A stretch of DNA of 64,000 nt from Pseudomonas helleri (lineage in GTDB: Bacteria > Pseudomonadota > Gammaproteobacteria > Pseudomonadales > Pseudomonadaceae), in NCBI RefSeq assembly GCF_001043025.1, contig NZ_JYLD01000018.1:1-64000 (forward strand), written 5' to 3'. Both the position numbers and the translations under genes were made by a program. Each line of letters begins with the position of its first letter. The first letter of the stretch is position 1. Of this stretch, positions 52,223 through 61,452 are shown piece after piece. The notes under the pieces were generated by a model. The model was given only the letters and a program-made list of their open reading frames with translations. It did no database searches and was not told the origin of the DNA.

Positions 52223-52265
52223 GTTGCGGCCCTCGCGAGCTCGTACTCTCGAGAAGTGCCGCAAC
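52223..52265. other. stem-loop upstream of the acetyltransferase gene
   Basis: GTTGCGGC (52223-52230) and GCCGCAAC (52258-52265) are perfect inverted arms around a GC-rich interior with CTCGCGAG. It lies 28 nt before the start codon, so it could affect transcription or translation. Confidence 0.4.
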
Positions 52266-52293
52266 CCAAGCGACGCCAGGGAGATTGACCGTC

Positions 52294-52944
52294 ATGACGC
52301 AAACGTTGAATGCCACTTGCCAGATCCGCCAGCTCGACAGCGGTTACTCCAAAGAAACCCGGGCTTTGCTGTATGAGGCGTATATGCATGACCCGACCTT
52401 CCGTTATGTGTTTGAAGCCCATCGCAAGGGCTACGCGCAGCGGGTGCGGGCCACGGTTCGGGCGTTGGTCAAACAGCATTTTTTCCAGCAGTTACCCGCC
52501 TTGGGTTTGCTGGTCGATGACCGCCTCATCGGTGTCGCACTGATTGCTCCACCGCAACGGCGCCTGGGTATTACTGAAAGTTGGGCGTGGCAACTGCGCA
52601 TGGTGCTGACGGCGGGCTTGCGCGGTACGCGACGCTACCTTGAATACCATCAGGCGGTCTTGGCCTGCGTGCCGGGCGATGCCGTGCATATGCTGCCTTT
52701 GTTGGCGATTCATCCTGATTTTCAAGAATTGCCCTATGGCGAACAGTTGCTTGAGGCGGTACATAACTGGTGCGCCGTGGACGAACATTCAGAAGGTGTC
52801 GTCCTCGACAGCAGTAACCCGCGCTATCAGGAGTTTTACAAGCGTCATGGTTATGTCGAAATTGGTCAGGTTCCCTTGGGGCCCATCGTTGAGCACGTTT
52901 TCTTTCACGCCAACCCTCAGGTGTTACAAGCAGCAACGGCTTAA
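52294..52944 (+). CDS. GNAT-family N-acetyltransferase
   Basis: The 216-residue protein has a GNAT fold. HMLPLLAIHPDFQELPYGEQLLEAV covers the acetyl-CoA-binding region in a degenerate form (QELPYG in place of RxxGxG), and EGVVLDSSNPRYQEFYKRHGYVEIGQVPLG is the C-terminal motif. AGGGAG precedes the ATG, and an in-frame TTG three codons earlier is less likely. It stands 63 nt before tamA on the same strand. The substrate is unknown. Confidence 0.83.
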   Translation: MTQTLNATCQIRQLDSGYSKETRALLYEAYMHDPTFRYVFEAHRKGYAQRVRATVRALVKQHFFQQLPALGLLVDDRLIGVALIAPPQRRLGITESWAWQLRMVLTAGLRGTRRYLEYHQAVLACVPGDAVHMLPLLAIHPDFQELPYGEQLLEAVHNWCAVDEHSEGVVLDSSNPRYQEFYKRHGYVEIGQVPLGPIVEHVFFHANPQVLQAATA

Positions 52945-53007
52945 GGGCAACTTTTTGCCCATTGGCGCGCTCTATGACCCCCTCAGCCCGTGATAGCATC
53001 CGCTCCT

Positions 53008-54735
53008 ATGAAGTTTCCAGGAAGATTTACCAGTGGTGTTGTCCTGCTGATCAGCAGCTTTGCGGCGTATGCCCAGAGCGAATTGGTGGTGAAGGTCAAA
53101 CCGGCAAACGATGCCCTCAAGGCCAACGTGGAAGGCTATATAGGCAGCCTCGGCGATCGCGACGAGGCTGCCTTGTTGCGTTTCAAGCGTGGCGCCGAGG
53201 AGCAGGCCCTTAAAGCATTACAGGCCTTGGGCTATTACCAACCCAAGATCGAAGCCGATGTGCCCGAGGGCGACCCGCCGCGCCTGGTGTTGCACATTGA
53301 CCCCGGCGAGCCCGTGCACCTGCGTAACGTGACCGTGCGCGTCGAAGGCCCTGCGGCCTCGCTCAAAGCGTTTGAAATCCCGGTCAGTGATGACCTTAAA
53401 CCTGGCGCCGTGCTCAATCAGGGCAACTACGAAGACGCCAAGCGCATGATCCAGAACCGTGCGCTGCGCTATGGCTTTTTTAACGGCAAGTTCCTCAAGC
53501 ACGAACTGTTGGTGGACCCTAAAGGCGGGTATGCCGATATCAATCTGGTTTACGAAAGCGGCCCGCGTTACCTGCTGGGCAAAGTCACTTTTGCCGGTGA
53601 CGCACCGTTTGACCAGACCTTGCTCGACCGTCTGGTGCCCTTTAAGCCCAATACGCCTTATGACTCCGAGCTGGTTGCCGAGTTAAACCAGAACCTGCAA
53701 TCGAGCGGTTACTTTGAAACCGTGCGCGTTGATGCCGCGCCGAGTACGGCGGTGGGGCAAGTGATCCCGGTGGATGTAGACCTGGATACCCGCAAGCCAC
53801 GCACCATGACCCTGGGCCTTGGCTACTCAACCGACACCGGCCCGCGCGGCAAAGCCAGCTGGACCCGTCACTGGGACAACCCTCGGGGCGACAGCTACGG
53901 TTTTGAGTCTGAAATCTCCCAGCCCAAGCAAAATATCGGGGCCTGGTACGACATTCCGCTCGATCCGCCATTGACTGACAAACTGCGTTTTGCCGCCGGT
54001 TATCAGTACGAAGAAATTGCCAACACCGACACCTTGAGTAAATTGCTCACGGTCGGCCCTGAGTGGCACAGCAAACTGGACAACGGCTGGACGCGGATTG
54101 TCTCGCTGAGATGGCAGCACGAAGAATATCGCCTGGGTGATGACTCGGGCCTGAGCACCTTGTTGATGCCGGGCCTGTCCTACGCAGTCTTGCGCAGCGA
54201 TAACCGGATTGACCCCAGCCACGGTTACAGCGTCAACCTGAGCACCCAAGTGGCCAAGCAAGGGCTGATGTCAGACACCAACCTGCTGCACGGCGATATC
54301 CAGTTCAAGGCGCTGAAAACTTTGTGGGACAAGCACCGTTTTCTGGGCCGTATCGAGTTTGGCGGCAGCGCCACCAATGGCTACAACTCCATCCCGCCGT
54401 CATTGCGCTTTTTTGCCGGTGGTGATCAGAGCGTGCGCGGTTATGACTACCAGAGCCTGTCACCCAAGAACTCCGACGGTGACCGTATCGGCGGGCGCTA
54501 CTTGCTGGCCGGGAGTGTCGAGTACCAGTATCAATTTGCCGAAAAATGGCGCTGGGCGGCGTTTGTCGACAAAGGTAACGCCTTCAAGACCCTCGACTTT
54601 CCAAGCTTGAAAACCGGGGTCGGGGTGGGCATCCGCTGGATCTCGCCGGTAGGCCCCATCCGTCTCGACCTGGCCCATGCGCTGGATGACGATGGCGGCG
54701 TTCGTTTGCACTTCTCGATGGGGCCAGAACTGTGA
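53008..54735 (+). CDS. tamA: translocation and assembly module outer-membrane protein TamA
   Basis: TamA is an Omp85-family outer-membrane protein that, with TamB, helps insert outer-membrane proteins and move lipids. The 575-residue protein has a signal peptide ending in SFAAYAQ (about residue 22), three POTRA domains (to about 250) and a 16-strand barrel. The Omp85 lid-lock signature is FFAGGDQSVRGYDYQSLSP, and the C-terminal strand is GVRLHFSMGPEL. The ATG at 53008 is chosen over an in-frame GTG upstream. It overlaps tamB by 4 nt. Confidence 0.95.
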   Translation: MKFPGRFTSGVVLLISSFAAYAQSELVVKVKPANDALKANVEGYIGSLGDRDEAALLRFKRGAEEQALKALQALGYYQPKIEADVPEGDPPRLVLHIDPGEPVHLRNVTVRVEGPAASLKAFEIPVSDDLKPGAVLNQGNYEDAKRMIQNRALRYGFFNGKFLKHELLVDPKGGYADINLVYESGPRYLLGKVTFAGDAPFDQTLLDRLVPFKPNTPYDSELVAELNQNLQSSGYFETVRVDAAPSTAVGQVIPVDVDLDTRKPRTMTLGLGYSTDTGPRGKASWTRHWDNPRGDSYGFESEISQPKQNIGAWYDIPLDPPLTDKLRFAAGYQYEEIANTDTLSKLLTVGPEWHSKLDNGWTRIVSLRWQHEEYRLGDDSGLSTLLMPGLSYAVLRSDNRIDPSHGYSVNLSTQVAKQGLMSDTNLLHGDIQFKALKTLWDKHRFLGRIEFGGSATNGYNSIPPSLRFFAGGDQSVRGYDYQSLSPKNSDGDRIGGRYLLAGSVEYQYQFAEKWRWAAFVDKGNAFKTLDFPSLKTGVGVGIRWISPVGPIRLDLAHALDDDGGVRLHFSMGPEL

Positions 54736-57700
54736 TTCGTGGTTTGAAAATAGCGGGCCTGGTGCTGTTGGCATTAGTGCTGCTGGTGGTTGCTAGCGTC
54801 GCTGCCATTTTGGGCACGCAAGCGGGTAGCCGCTGGGCGCTGGCGCAAGTGCCCGGCTTGCACATTGACAACTTTGCCGGCCGCCTGGGCGCGCAATGGA
54901 GCGCCGATCAATTGGTGTGGGAGCAAGGGGCAGATCGTGTCGAAGTGAGTCGGCCGATTTTCGCCTGGTCGCCTTCGTGCCTGATGCGCATGACTCTGTG
55001 CATCGATCAGTTGCAGGCCGACAAGGTCAACCTGCAATTTGCCCCGAGTGAAAAAGACAGCAGCAGCGGGCCGATTGAATTACCTGATTTGAAGTTGCCA
55101 GTGGCGATAGAAGTCGGGGTGGTGAAAGTGGGCAGCATCGTGTTTGACGGTGTTGAGCAACTTAAAGGCGTACAGATTGCCGCCAAGTGGACAGCTCAAG
55201 GGCTGCAGATCGACTCGGCGCGCATCGAGCGTGAAGACCTCAACGTCGAGCTGTCGGGTCTGTTGCAACCTGTGGGTGATTGGCCGGTAACCTTGCAGGG
55301 TACGGTCAATCTGCCGCAGCAAGACAACAAACCGTGGGCGCTGGCGCTAAAGGTTGACGGCCATGTGCGCAGCTCGATCAATCTGGTCGCTGACAGTACA
55401 GGCTACCTGGACGCTCACTTGAGCGGCGCACTGGAGCCGCTGGCCGAAAACCTGCCGGCGCAGGTCACCATCACCTCGGCCCAGTTCAAGCCCAGCAGCG
55501 AACTGCCAGACACCTTGCAACTGAATCAGTTGGCATTGTCGGCCAAAGGCGACCTCACTGGCGGTTATGAACTTGAAGGCAGCGCCAGTTTGCCTGCCGA
55601 GCAAGCCCCGGTGAGCCTCTTGCTCAAGGGCCGGGTTGATGCCAAGGGCGCACAAGTCAGTACCCTCGACCTGACCGCCAACGACAAGCAACATTTGAAA
55701 CTGTCGGGCCAGGTGGATTGGCATTCAGGTTTGAGTGCCGAGGCCAAGGTCGACTGGCTGGACTTCCCCTGGCACAACTTGTACCCGGTCATTGCCAAGC
55801 CAGACGTGGATTTGCGCACGCTCAATGGCGAAGTGTCTTATACCGACGGCAAGTACCTGGGCAACCTCAAGGCCGACCTGACCGGGCCTGCGGGCGCCTT
55901 CAGCGTCAGCAGCCCGTTCAGTGGTGACCTCGAAAAAATCTTCATGCCGCAATTGGAGCTGGTGGCGGGGCAGGGCAAAGCCCGGGGCCACGTCAATGTG
56001 CAGTTTGCCGATGGCGTAGCGTGGGATACGGCGCTGGACTTGAGCGCGATCAACCCGGCGTACTGGGTGGCTGAACTGCCGGGCACCCTGGCGGGCCCGC
56101 TGCGCAGCACCGGCGAGTTCAAAAATGAACAGCTCAAACTGGACGCCAACCTCGACCTCAAAGGGCGCCTGCGTGGCCAACCTGCGATGCTTCAGGCCAA
56201 AGCCACCGGTGAGGGCGACGCCTGGACCGTGAGCGCTCTGGACATTCGCGTGGGTGATAACCGCATCAATGGCACCGCCAGCTTGCAGCAACAAATCAAG
56301 GCGCAACTTGATTTGAACCTGCCGCGTCTGGCTCAACTGTGGCCAGAACTGCGTGGCCAAATTAAGGGCCGGGTTGACGTGGCGGGTACGCTTCAGGCGC
56401 CGCAAGGTAAAGTCACCTTGCAAGGCCAGCAAGTGGCCTTTGCCGATAACCATCTGCAAAGCCTTACGCTGGATGCCAGCCTGGATAAATCCCAGCGCGG
56501 TCGCTTCGACCTTAAAGGCAGCGGGATCCAGGCCGGTGAAACGCCGTTTGGTGTGTTGACGGCCACGGGCAGCGGTGACATCAAGCGCCAGCAACTGCAA
56601 TTGGCCTTGCAGGGGCCGATGTTGCAACTCGCTATGGCACTGGACGGCGGCCTCGATAAAGACAACTGGCGTGGGCGCCTGCTCAGCGCTGACATCAAGT
56701 ACGGCCCGCAGCAATGGATCCTGCAAAACCCGGCGCGGCTTGAGCGTTTGGCTAATGGCCGGATCAATCTCGGTGCGCTGTGCCTGACGTCTGGCCCGGC
56801 CAGCTTGTGCGGTGAAGAACAGCGTTTGATGCCGGATCCCAAGCTGCGCATGCACCTCAAGCAGTTCCCGCTCGACAGCCTCGCCGAATGGTTCCCCAAA
56901 GACTTCCAGTGGCAAGGCCAGCTGAATGCCGACCTGATACTCGATTTACCCGCCAGCGGGCCTAAAGGCCAGGTGGTGGTGGATGCCAGCGGCGGCACCT
57001 TGCGTATCAAGGACAAAGGCCAGTGGGTTGATTTTCCGTATCAGGCGTTCAAGTTGACCAGCAACCTCAACCCTAACCGGGTCGATGCAAAGTTCGACTT
57101 TGATGGCGGAAAACTCGGGCAGGTGATGTTGTCGGCGCGGATCAACCCGCTGCCTAAAAACAAGCCGATCACCGGCGATTTCCGCTTGACCGGCCTGGAC
57201 GTCTCAGTGGTGCGGCCGTTCGCCCCGATGGTTGAAAAACTCACCGGCCAGTTGAACGGTTCCGGGTCGATTTCGGGGGCGCTGGTCGCGCCGTACATCA
57301 CCGGTGATGTGTCGCTCACGGGCGGCGAGATCTCCGGCCCCGAGCTGCCGACCAGCTTCGAAAACCTGCAGCTCAAAGCCCACATCATGGGTGAAGCCAT
57401 GCAGTTGGACGGTGGCTGGACCAGCGGCAAGCAAGGGCAGGGCACGATTACCGGGAATGTCGCCTGGGGCCAGGCCATGGCAGTCAATGTGTTGCTCAAG
57501 GGCAACCACTTGCCGGTCACGGTTGAACCCTACGCCAAGCTGGACGTTGCCCCGGACCTGAAAATCTCGCTTAAGCCGGACAACACCTTGTTGATCGCGG
57601 GCACGGTGAATATCCCCAAAGGTGAAATCACCGTGCGCGAGTTGCCGCCTTCAACGGTCAAGGTGTCGGATGACACGGTGATCGTCGGGCAAGACACTGG

Positions 57701-58415
57701 CGATGAGTCCGCGTCGCCACCGATGGTGGTCGACATGGACATCAACGTGGTGGTGGGCCAAGAGTTGCTGACGTTCTCCGGTTTTGGGTTGAACGCCGAT
57801 CTGGCGGGGCAGTTTCATATCGGCAACGACCTGGACACCCGCGGCGAACTGCGCCTGATCAATGGCCGCTACCGGGCCTATGGTCAGAAGCTGACCATCC
57901 GCCGGGCTCGCCTGTTGTTTGCCGGGCCGATTTCTCAGCCTTACCTGGACATCGAAGCGGTGCGCCAGACTGATGACGTGATTGCCGGGATTCGCCTTAC
58001 TGGCAGCGCCGAACAGCCGACCACGCAGATCTTCTCCGAACCGGCCATGAGCCAGGAACAGGCGTTGTCTTATCTGATTCTGGGGCGTCCGCTGACCGGT
58101 ACCGGTGAAGACGACAACATGCTCGCGCAAGCGGCGTTGGGGTTGGGCTTGATGGGCAGCTCGGGGGTGACCACCAGCTTGGCCAACCACCTTGGGCTCA
58201 AGGATTTCGAGCTGGATACCGAGGGCAGCGGCGACAACACCGCTTTGGTGGCCAGTGGCAAGATCAACGAGCGCCTGAGCGTGCGTTACGGTTATGGCGT
58301 GTTTGAGCCAGCCAGCACCATTGCTTTGCGTTACAAACTGAGCAAGCGGGTGTACGTCGAAGTGGCCAGCGGCCTGGCCAGTTCGCTGGATATTTTCTAC
58401 AAACGGGATTTTTAG
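54732..58415 (+). CDS. tamB: translocation and assembly module inner-membrane protein TamB
   Basis: TamB is a bridge-like protein anchored in the inner membrane that spans the periplasm to TamA. The 1227-residue protein has one N-terminal helix (about residues 7-27), a very long series of amphipathic beta repeats, and the DUF490/TamB domain at the C-terminus. The latter contains GELRLINGRYRAYGQKLTI, EQALSYLILGRPL and ISERLSVRYGYGVFEP-like wording near the end. It starts with GTG in a GTGA overlap with the tamA stop, so the two are coupled. Confidence 0.95.
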   Translation: MIRGLKIAGLVLLALVLLVVASVAAILGTQAGSRWALAQVPGLHIDNFAGRLGAQWSADQLVWEQGADRVEVSRPIFAWSPSCLMRMTLCIDQLQADKVNLQFAPSEKDSSSGPIELPDLKLPVAIEVGVVKVGSIVFDGVEQLKGVQIAAKWTAQGLQIDSARIEREDLNVELSGLLQPVGDWPVTLQGTVNLPQQDNKPWALALKVDGHVRSSINLVADSTGYLDAHLSGALEPLAENLPAQVTITSAQFKPSSELPDTLQLNQLALSAKGDLTGGYELEGSASLPAEQAPVSLLLKGRVDAKGAQVSTLDLTANDKQHLKLSGQVDWHSGLSAEAKVDWLDFPWHNLYPVIAKPDVDLRTLNGEVSYTDGKYLGNLKADLTGPAGAFSVSSPFSGDLEKIFMPQLELVAGQGKARGHVNVQFADGVAWDTALDLSAINPAYWVAELPGTLAGPLRSTGEFKNEQLKLDANLDLKGRLRGQPAMLQAKATGEGDAWTVSALDIRVGDNRINGTASLQQQIKAQLDLNLPRLAQLWPELRGQIKGRVDVAGTLQAPQGKVTLQGQQVAFADNHLQSLTLDASLDKSQRGRFDLKGSGIQAGETPFGVLTATGSGDIKRQQLQLALQGPMLQLAMALDGGLDKDNWRGRLLSADIKYGPQQWILQNPARLERLANGRINLGALCLTSGPASLCGEEQRLMPDPKLRMHLKQFPLDSLAEWFPKDFQWQGQLNADLILDLPASGPKGQVVVDASGGTLRIKDKGQWVDFPYQAFKLTSNLNPNRVDAKFDFDGGKLGQVMLSARINPLPKNKPITGDFRLTGLDVSVVRPFAPMVEKLTGQLNGSGSISGALVAPYITGDVSLTGGEISGPELPTSFENLQLKAHIMGEAMQLDGGWTSGKQGQGTITGNVAWGQAMAVNVLLKGNHLPVTVEPYAKLDVAPDLKISLKPDNTLLIAGTVNIPKGEITVRELPPSTVKVSDDTVIVGQDTGDESASPPMVVDMDINVVVGQELLTFSGFGLNADLAGQFHIGNDLDTRGELRLINGRYRAYGQKLTIRRARLLFAGPISQPYLDIEAVRQTDDVIAGIRLTGSAEQPTTQIFSEPAMSQEQALSYLILGRPLTGTGEDDNMLAQAALGLGLMGSSGVTTSLANHLGLKDFELDTEGSGDNTALVASGKINERLSVRYGYGVFEPASTIALRYKLSKRVYVEVASGLASSLDIFYKRDF

Positions 58416-58429
58416 AGCAAAAAAACCCC

Positions 58430-58531
58430 GTAGTCGCTGACGAGGTACGAAGGCTGCGATGGGTTGCGAAGCGACCCTGGACGGCGGTCCTGCGGCCCGT
58501 ATCGCAGCCTTCGTGCCTCGTCAGCGACTAC
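58430..58531. repeat. 102-bp near-perfect palindrome after tamB
   Basis: Arms of 31 nt at 58430-58460 and 58501-58531 begin GTAGTCGCTGACGAGG and match as inverted repeats with a single G-T. The flanks AACCCCG / CGCGGTT add seven more positions with one mismatch. The 40-nt middle contains two small hairpins (GGGT...ACCC and GGAC...GTCC). It can form a cruciform and probably ends the tamB mRNA. Confidence 0.92.
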
Positions 58532-58551
58532 GCGGTTTACGCCGTGCTGTT

Positions 58552-59547
58552 TCAGCGATTCAAATGCTTCATCGACTCTTCGCCATAACGCAAACCCGAC
58601 ACCGCGCCCGCCGGGAAGATGGCGGCCAGGGCGGCCCATTCGCTTGAGCTCAACCGGACGTCCAGCGCAGCAACGTTTTCTTCCAGGTATTTGCGTTGCT
58701 TGGTGCCCGGAATCGGGATCAGGTAGTCGCCCTGTGCCAATACCCAAGCCAGGGCCAATTGCCCGGCGGTGACACCTTTATCGGCGGCCAGCGCTTGTAC
58801 TTGCTCCACCAGCCGCAGGTTTTTGCCGAAGTTCTCACCTTGAAAACGCGGGTTGGTGCGTCGGAAGTCGTCTGCGGCGAAGTCATCCGGGCTTTTCAGG
58901 GCACCGGTCAAAAAGCCTCGCCCCAGCGGGCTGTATGGCACGAAGGCAATGCCCAGGCGCTCACAGGTGGCCAGACAGCCGTTTTCTTCCTGGTCGCGGC
59001 TCCACAGCGAGTACTCGCTTTGCAGTGCGCTGATGGGGTGCACCTTGTGTGCCCGTTCAAGGGTGGCCGCCGAAGCTTCGCTCAGGCCCAGATAACGAAC
59101 CTTGCCTGCCTTGACCAGATCCGCCATCGCACCCACGGTCTCTTCAATCGGCACGTTAGGGTCCATGCGGTGCTGGTAGTACAGGTCGAGGGTGTCGACC
59201 CCAAGACGTTTCAGGCTGCCTTCAACAGACGCCTGGATATAGTCGGAACGCCCGCTGATGCCGCGGGCCGACGGGTTGGCTGGATCGCGCACAATGCCGA
59301 ATTTAGTCGCGAGAAATACCTGGTCGCGCTTGCCACGAATTGCTTGGCCGATGAGCTCTTCGTTGGTGTGCGGGCCATACATGTCGGCGGTGTCGAGCAG
59401 GTTGATGCCCAACTCCAGCGCGCGGTGCAAGGTGGCCACGGCTTCACGGGTATCGCTACCGGTGGTGTAGAAGTCAGTCATGCCCATGCAACCTAAACCT
59501 ATCGCGCTGACGTGCGGGCCGTTGTTGCCGAGTTGGCGAGTGTGCAT
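58552..59547 (-). CDS. aldo/keto reductase
   Basis: The 331-residue NADPH-dependent TIM-barrel oxidoreductase keeps the catalytic tetrad: Asp and Tyr in LDTADMYGP, Lys in FLATKFG and His in DLYYQHRMD. IGLGCMGMTDFY at the N-terminus places it in the YajO/AKR13-like group. It reduces aldehydes or ketones, with an unknown natural substrate. It is divergent from a LysR gene 110 bp away, probably its regulator. Confidence 0.93.
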   Translation of the reverse strand: MHTRQLGNNGPHVSAIGLGCMGMTDFYTTGSDTREAVATLHRALELGINLLDTADMYGPHTNEELIGQAIRGKRDQVFLATKFGIVRDPANPSARGISGRSDYIQASVEGSLKRLGVDTLDLYYQHRMDPNVPIEETVGAMADLVKAGKVRYLGLSEASAATLERAHKVHPISALQSEYSLWSRDQEENGCLATCERLGIAFVPYSPLGRGFLTGALKSPDDFAADDFRRTNPRFQGENFGKNLRLVEQVQALAADKGVTAGQLALAWVLAQGDYLIPIPGTKQRKYLEENVAALDVRLSSSEWAALAAIFPAGAVSGLRYGEESMKHLNR

Positions 59548-59657
59548 GTGAGGTGCTCCTGAGTGGGGGTGGCGCTATTGTTTACCTCGACACGCAGCGG
59601 ATAAACCGGGTAGAAACGCTATCACTGTTCGTATTTTCTAAATAATAGGGGTGGGGC

Positions 59658-60563
59658 ATGGACCGATTTAATGCGATGCTGGTGTTCACCCGTATCGTCG
59701 AGCTGGGTGGTTTTGCCAAGGCCGCAGACAGCCTGCAAATGCCCCGGGCATCGGTAACGGTATTGATCAAGCAACTGGAAGCGCATGTGGGGGTGCAGCT
59801 GTTGCATCGCACCACGCGGCAAGTGAGCCCCACCCTCGATGGCGCTGCGTATTACCAGCGGTGTGTGCGGTTGTTGGCGGACCTTGAAGAGTCCGAGGGA
59901 TTGTTCCGGGGCAGCCAGCCCAAGGGCACCTTGCGGGTTGAGATGCCAGCAGCCGTCGGGCGCCTGGTGGTGTTCCCGGCGCTGCCGGAATTTACCGATC
60001 GCTACCCGCAGATTGATTTGGAAATCGGTCTTAATGATCGGCCCGTCGACCTGATTCGCGAGGGGGTGGATTGCGTGATCCGCGGCGGCCTGACTGTCGA
60101 CGATTCACTGGTGGCGCGACCTTTGGTGCAGATGGACCAGATGACCTGCGCCAGTCCGGATTATTTGCGTGCCCATGGCGTGCCGCAATCGCTGGACGAC
60201 TTGAACGGGCATCGCATGATTGAGTATTTTTCCAGCGCCTCGGGCAAGCGCTATGGGCTGGAGTTTCAGCTTGGCGATGACGTACGTTTGATCAACCTGC
60301 CCAAGCAAGTCTCGGTCAACAGTGCCGAGGGTTACCTGGCTGCGTGCGTGGCCGGTTATGGATTGGTGCAAACGCCGCGCTATCACGTGGCGCAACAGGT
60401 GCGGGAGGGGAGCTTGCAGGAGGTACTAAGTGATTGCTTGCCGCCGCGTCTTGCGTTGACGGCGTTGTATCCGCCGCATCGGCAACTGTCACCGCGGGTG
60501 CGGGTGTTTGTCGACTGGCTGGTAGACCTGTGCAGCCGGCCCGACAGCGGTTTTAAACGGTAA
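59658..60563 (+). CDS. LysR-family transcriptional regulator
   Basis: The 301-residue protein has the CrgA-clade N-terminus (MDRFNAMLVFTRIVELGGFAKAADSLQMPRASVTVLIKQLEAHVG) and a PBP-type effector domain (LRVEMPAAVGRLVVFPALPEF). It is divergent from the aldo/keto reductase gene and shares its promoter region, so regulation of that gene is likely. The effector is unknown. Confidence 0.9.
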   Translation: MDRFNAMLVFTRIVELGGFAKAADSLQMPRASVTVLIKQLEAHVGVQLLHRTTRQVSPTLDGAAYYQRCVRLLADLEESEGLFRGSQPKGTLRVEMPAAVGRLVVFPALPEFTDRYPQIDLEIGLNDRPVDLIREGVDCVIRGGLTVDDSLVARPLVQMDQMTCASPDYLRAHGVPQSLDDLNGHRMIEYFSSASGKRYGLEFQLGDDVRLINLPKQVSVNSAEGYLAACVAGYGLVQTPRYHVAQQVREGSLQEVLSDCLPPRLALTALYPPHRQLSPRVRVFVDWLVDLCSRPDSGFKR

Positions 60564-60570
60564 ACGGCTG

Positions 60571-60621
60571 TAGGAGCGAGCTTGCCTCGCGATCTTTTGA
60601 TCGTTAAAAAGATCGCGAGGC
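60571..60621. repeat. REP-type repeat, copy 4 (hairpin)
   Basis: TAGGAGCGAGCTTGCCTCGC begins the element, and GCGATCTTTT / AAAAGATCGC forms its hairpin. Same family as copies 1-3, between convergent genes. Confidence 0.85.
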
Positions 60622-60629
60622 GTAAAGGC

Positions 60630-60764
60630 TTAACGCTGGTAATACCCAGGGCCACCACCGTAATAGCGGTGATCGTGATGCCATCCATGGTCAGGGAAAA
60701 ATACGCACCCGCTCATGGCCAGGATGAGCAACAGCGGAACCAGCCGAATGACACGACGTAACAT
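60630..60764 (-). CDS. 44-residue lipoprotein
   Basis: This short frame is below the usual length cutoff but looks real. GAGGATTTACAG precedes the ATG. Residues 1-19 are a basic start plus hydrophobic helix, with lipobox LAMSGC giving lipid-bearing Cys20. The mature 25-residue tail is rich in His, Tyr and Gly (GWHHDHRYYGGGPGYYQR). No family is recognised. Four histidines in the short tail could bind metal. That is inference only. It ends just past the REP hairpin. Confidence 0.75.
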   Translation of the reverse strand: MLRRVIRLVPLLLILAMSGCVFFPDHGWHHDHRYYGGGPGYYQR

Positions 60765-60880
60765 CTGTAAATCCTCAGGGTTGAGCCGGTGGCAGCTAAA
60801 AAGCTTCCCCGGCTGTAAGATGAGACCCTGTTTGTTTCAATTCATCTCCGGCAATTCACATTATTTTTCAGGAACAGGTA

Positions 60881-61069
60881 ATGACTCCTAAGCAACGATT
60901 GGTGTACTCGATTTTGATCGCTCTGGTGGTGCTGGGCATCATGTTTGGTCTGTCGTATCTGCAAAACACCGGCGTGATCACCGAAAAAACCTTCCAGTAC
61001 ATCGCCATTGGCGTGGCTGTGGTTGTGGTGGTGATCAACGGTGTGATGCGCCGCAAGACCAAGCTTTAA
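60881..61069 (+). CDS. small two-helix membrane protein
   Basis: A 62-residue protein with two predicted membrane helices (residues about 8-26 and 40-55), a short loop (QNTGVITEKTF) and a basic tail RRKTKL. The start follows AGGAACAGGTA. I do not recognise a named family, but such peptides are frequent in Pseudomonas. Its stop overlaps that of the convergent Fur-like gene by 4 nt. Confidence 0.75.
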   Translation: MTPKQRLVYSILIALVVLGIMFGLSYLQNTGVITEKTFQYIAIGVAVVVVVINGVMRRKTKL

Positions 61070-61452
61070 GCCTCGATTTTACCCATCAGCACGGCTTCAG
61101 CCTGTGGATGCAGGCTGTAGCTCTTGTCGCTGTTGAGGACCACCACGCCTTCGCTGCATAAGCGCTTGAGCACTTCACGCACACTCAGAAACGACAGCGG
61201 GATATCCAGCGCCAGCAAGTGGCTGTGCATGCCACGCACCCCCAGCCTGCGGTCGTTACCGGCGGCAGTCAGCAAGGCATCGATGACCTTGAGACGCACC
61301 AGACTGGTTCGCAGCCCGAAGCATTTGAGTAGCTGGCGGATCCGTTCATTACCTTGCAAAGGCGCAAGCGCTTCCAGCAGGCCTGGGTCAGGCTGAAAAG
61401 CGGTATTGCGACGCTGTGGGTTGCCATCCGTTGGCAATTGCGGGTTCTGCAT
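61066..61452 (-). CDS. Fur-like winged-helix protein without a metal-binding domain
   Basis: The 128-residue protein aligns in style with the N-terminal DNA-binding domain of Fur/Zur regulators (RTSLVRLKVIDALLTAAGNDRRLGVRGMHSHLLALDIPLSFLSVREVLKRLCSEGVVVLNSDKSYSLHPQ). After it only about 15 residues remain, so the dimerisation and metal-binding domain is missing. No CxxC zinc site is present. It is divergent from pvdQ, with 268 bp between the starts. A role in iron or zinc control is possible but unproven. Confidence 0.72.
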   Translation of the reverse strand: MQNPQLPTDGNPQRRNTAFQPDPGLLEALAPLQGNERIRQLLKCFGLRTSLVRLKVIDALLTAAGNDRRLGVRGMHSHLLALDIPLSFLSVREVLKRLCSEGVVVLNSDKSYSLHPQAEAVLMGKIEA

